The notes under the pieces were generated by a model, which saw nothing but the letters and a program-made list of their open reading frames with translations, was not told the origin of the DNA and ran no database searches. A stretch of 16,218 nucleotides of DNA, taken from an uncultured Ruminiclostridium sp. (GTDB lineage: Bacteria; Bacillota; Clostridia; Oscillospirales; Ruminococcaceae). The stretch covers positions 1 to 16,218 of the forward strand of contig CAKSIR010000041.1 in assembly GCA_934462775.1 (NCBI GenBank), read 5' to 3'. Below are positions 14,447 to 16,218 of this stretch, in pieces. How positions within the stretch are numbered: position 1 is the stretch's first letter; every line of letters begins with the position of its first letter. A program made the position numbers and the translations under genes.

Positions 14447-16218
14447 ATGATGATGTGCGCAAGATGCAAGAAAAGGCCTGCCGTTGTATTCATTACGACA
14501 ATGCAGGGCGAAGAAAAGCATAACGAGGGACTTTGTCTTGTATGCGCTAAGGAGCTTGGCGTTCCGCAGGTAAACGACTATCTTAAACAGATGGGAATAA
14601 GCGACGAGGATTTTGAGGAAAGCTATAAGGCGATTTTCGGCGATGATGAAGCAAATCCCGATGATAACGACGATGTTGACGGATTCATGCCGGGCGGAGC
14701 AGGAACGGTTCCGCAGTTTTTGCAGAGCCTGTTCGGCGGCGAAAAATCAGACAGCGACAGCCTGAAATCCGACAATACAGACGATAAAAAGAGAAAGGAC
14801 AAGAAGAAAAAGGAAGACAAAAAGCATAAATTCCTTGATACTTTCTGCACTAATCTTACCGAAAAGGCAAGACGCGGCGAGCTTGACCGCATTATCGGAC
14901 GTGACAAGGAAATATACCGCGTTACCCAGATTCTCTCCCGCAGAACCAAGAACAACCCTTGCCTTATAGGCGAGCCGGGCGTCGGCAAAACTGCGATTGC
15001 GGAGGGAATTGCGCAGAAGCTTGTTTCGGGCGATGTTCCGTTCAGGCTTCAAAACAAGGAGCTGTATCTGCTTGACCTTACCGCCCTTGTAGCAGGAACA
15101 CAGTTCAGAGGACAGTTTGAAAGCCGCGTAAAGTCGCTTCTTGAGGAAATCAAGAACGCGGGCAATATCCTGCTGTTTATAGACGAGGTTCATAATCTTG
15201 TGGGAACCGGCGACAATGAAGGCACAATGAACGCCGCAAATATGTTCAAGCCCGCTCTTTCAAGGGGCGAGCTTCAGGTAATCGGCGCAACAACATTCAA
15301 TGAATACCGCAAGTACATTGAAAAGGACAGCGCACTGGAACGCCGTTTTCAGCCTGTAACAATCAACGAGCCGAGCATTGACGACACTGTTGAGCTGTTA
15401 AAGGGAATCAAGTCCTACTATGAGGAGCATCACAAGATTCACGTTTCCGACTCTATTCTCCGCTCCTGTGCAGTGCTTTCCGAAAGATACATTACCGACA
15501 GATACCTGCCCGATAAGGCAATCGACCTGCTTGATGAGGCGTGTGCCTGCGCAAGCATAAAGAACAAGGACCTTACCGAGTATGAAAAGCTGCAGCTTGA
15601 TCAGAAGAAGCTTGAAACGGAGCAGGGTAAGCTGTCCCAGGAAACCGAGAACATCAACTATGAGCGCATGGCTGAAATTAAGACCTTGCAGGCAAAGAAT
15701 GACGAGCGTATTAAGGAGCTTGAGCCTGTCGTAACGCAGATTAACGTTACCGAGGAGGATGTTTCCACTGTAATCGAGCTGTGGACAGGTATTCCTGCTT
15801 CAAAAATAATGGAAACCGAGTTTAAGAAAATGAGCAAGCTTGAGGATGTTCTCAAGAGCAAGGTTATCGGTCAGGACGAGGCCTGCGAGCTTGTGGCTGC
15901 CGCAATTAAGCGTACGAGAGTACAGCTTTCCGCCCGCAGACGTCCTGCGTCGTTCATTTTTGTAGGACCGACAGGCGTGGGCAAGACCGAGCTTGTAAAG
16001 GTGCTGGCAAGCGAGCTTTTCGATACGGTAGATCCGCTTATCAGACTTGATATGAGCGAATACATGGAAAAGCACAGCGTTTCCAAAATCGTTGGTTCGC
16101 CTCCGGGATATGTCGGCTATGACGAGGCGGGTCAGCTGACCGAAAAGGTACGCAGAAAGCCATACTCGGTTATTCTCTTTGATGAAATTGAAAAGGCGCA
16201 CCCTGATGTGCTTAACAT
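14447..16218 (+). CDS. ClpE-like AAA+ unfoldase with N-terminal zinc finger (C-terminus cut by window edge)
   Basis: An ATP-dependent unfoldase of the Clp/Hsp100 class that would feed proteins to ClpP. 590 residues are visible. The N-terminus carries CARC (C4, C7) and CLVC (C30, C33), a ClpE/McsA-type zinc-binding module. A low-complexity acidic then lysine-rich linker follows (about 65-128). The first AAA+ domain has Walker A GEPGVGKT (175-182), Walker [10 protein letters not shown] (242-250) and sensor GATT (280-283). A short coiled middle domain lies at about 375-425. The second AAA+ domain has Walker A GPTGVGKT (507-514) and Walker B SVILFDE (574-580), where the window ends soon after. 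Two tandem Clp_N repeats as in ClpC are absent. The first of three consecutive ATGs is used. The ClpP-contact loop would lie beyond the edge, so ClpP partnership is inferred. Confidence 0.92.
   Translation, partial: MMMCARCKKRPAVVFITTMQGEEKHNEGLCLVCAKELGVPQVNDYLKQMGISDEDFEESYKAIFGDDEANPDDNDDVDGFMPGGAGTVPQFLQSLFGGEKSDSDSLKSDNTDDKKRKDKKKKEDKKHKFLDTFCTNLTEKARRGELDRIIGRDKEIYRVTQILSRRTKNNPCLIGEPGVGKTAIAEGIAQKLVSGDVPFRLQNKELYLLDLTALVAGTQFRGQFESRVKSLLEEIKNAGNILLFIDEVHNLVGTGDNEGTMNAANMFKPALSRGELQVIGATTFNEYRKYIEKDSALERRFQPVTINEPSIDDTVELLKGIKSYYEEHHKIHVSDSILRSCAVLSERYITDRYLPDKAIDLLDEACACASIKNKDLTEYEKLQLDQKKLETEQGKLSQETENINYERMAEIKTLQAKNDERIKELEPVVTQINVTEEDVSTVIELWTGIPASKIMETEFKKMSKLEDVLKSKVIGQDEACELVAAAIKRTRVQLSARRRPASFIFVGPTGVGKTELVKVLASELFDTVDPLIRLDMSEYMEKHSVSKIVGSPPGYVGYDEAGQLTEKVRRKPYSVILFDEIEKAHPDVLN

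Noticed and set aside
1..16218. Mobile element, CRISPR array, toxin-antitoxin or defence system
   Set aside because: No transposase, integrase, regularly spaced repeats or toxin-antitoxin pair was seen, and gene content and style are uniform across the window.

Overview
The window reads as chromosomal DNA from a Gram-positive Clostridia-type bacterium. An Oscillospiraceae/Ruminococcus-like host is the best guess, but it rests only on gene content and style, not on a database match. Supporting signs are strong AGGAGG-type ribosome binding sites, frequent TTG and GTG starts, group II ECF transporter genes next to truA, a DUF896 protein, a DUF5711 protein and a ClpE-like unfoldase. Genes are tightly packed and there is no sign of a prophage, insertion sequence, CRISPR array, tRNA or rRNA. 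No gap exceeds 300 bases.

Left part (1-3994), all on the minus strand and read right to left. An FAD:protein FMN transferase lipoprotein (apbE) starts the unit. It is followed by a membrane-anchored NusG domain II protein, a six-helix Gx/heptaprenyl-diphosphate-synthase-component-I-like membrane protein, a small DUF896 protein, and a PAS plus HATPase protein that resembles a histidine kinase but lacks the phosphoacceptor histidine. After a 226-base gap comes an OmpR-family response regulator cut by the window edge. The first three genes look like the membrane and maturation part of an extracytoplasmic flavin/redox system. The last two look like signal transduction. The gap before the response regulator contains a -10 box with a tandem TTATCA-N5-TTATCA repeat where a -35 would be, an arrangement expected for an OmpR/PhoP-type activated promoter.

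Centre (3995-4167): a divergent promoter region with two near-consensus, 17-bp-spaced promoters, one for apbE leftwards and one for ruvC rightwards.

Right part (4168-16218), all on the plus strand with gaps of 0-62 bases and no visible terminator. The order is ruvC, ruvA, a 64-residue membrane protein, ruvB (Holliday junction processing), glmM (cell-wall amino sugar synthesis), a class I SAM-dependent methyltransferase, ecfA1-ecfA2-ecfT (energising module for vitamin uptake), truA (tRNA pseudouridine synthase), a membrane-anchored DUF5711 protein, a CvpA-family protein with a large inserted domain, and a zinc-finger ClpE-like AAA+ unfoldase that runs off the right edge. A candidate secondary promoter precedes the unfoldase.

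Most of this is ordinary core genome. No clearly new system is visible. The points most worth checking are the histidine-less kinase, the PhoP-like promoter of the response regulator, the small membrane protein inside the ruv operon, and the DUF5711-CvpA pair.
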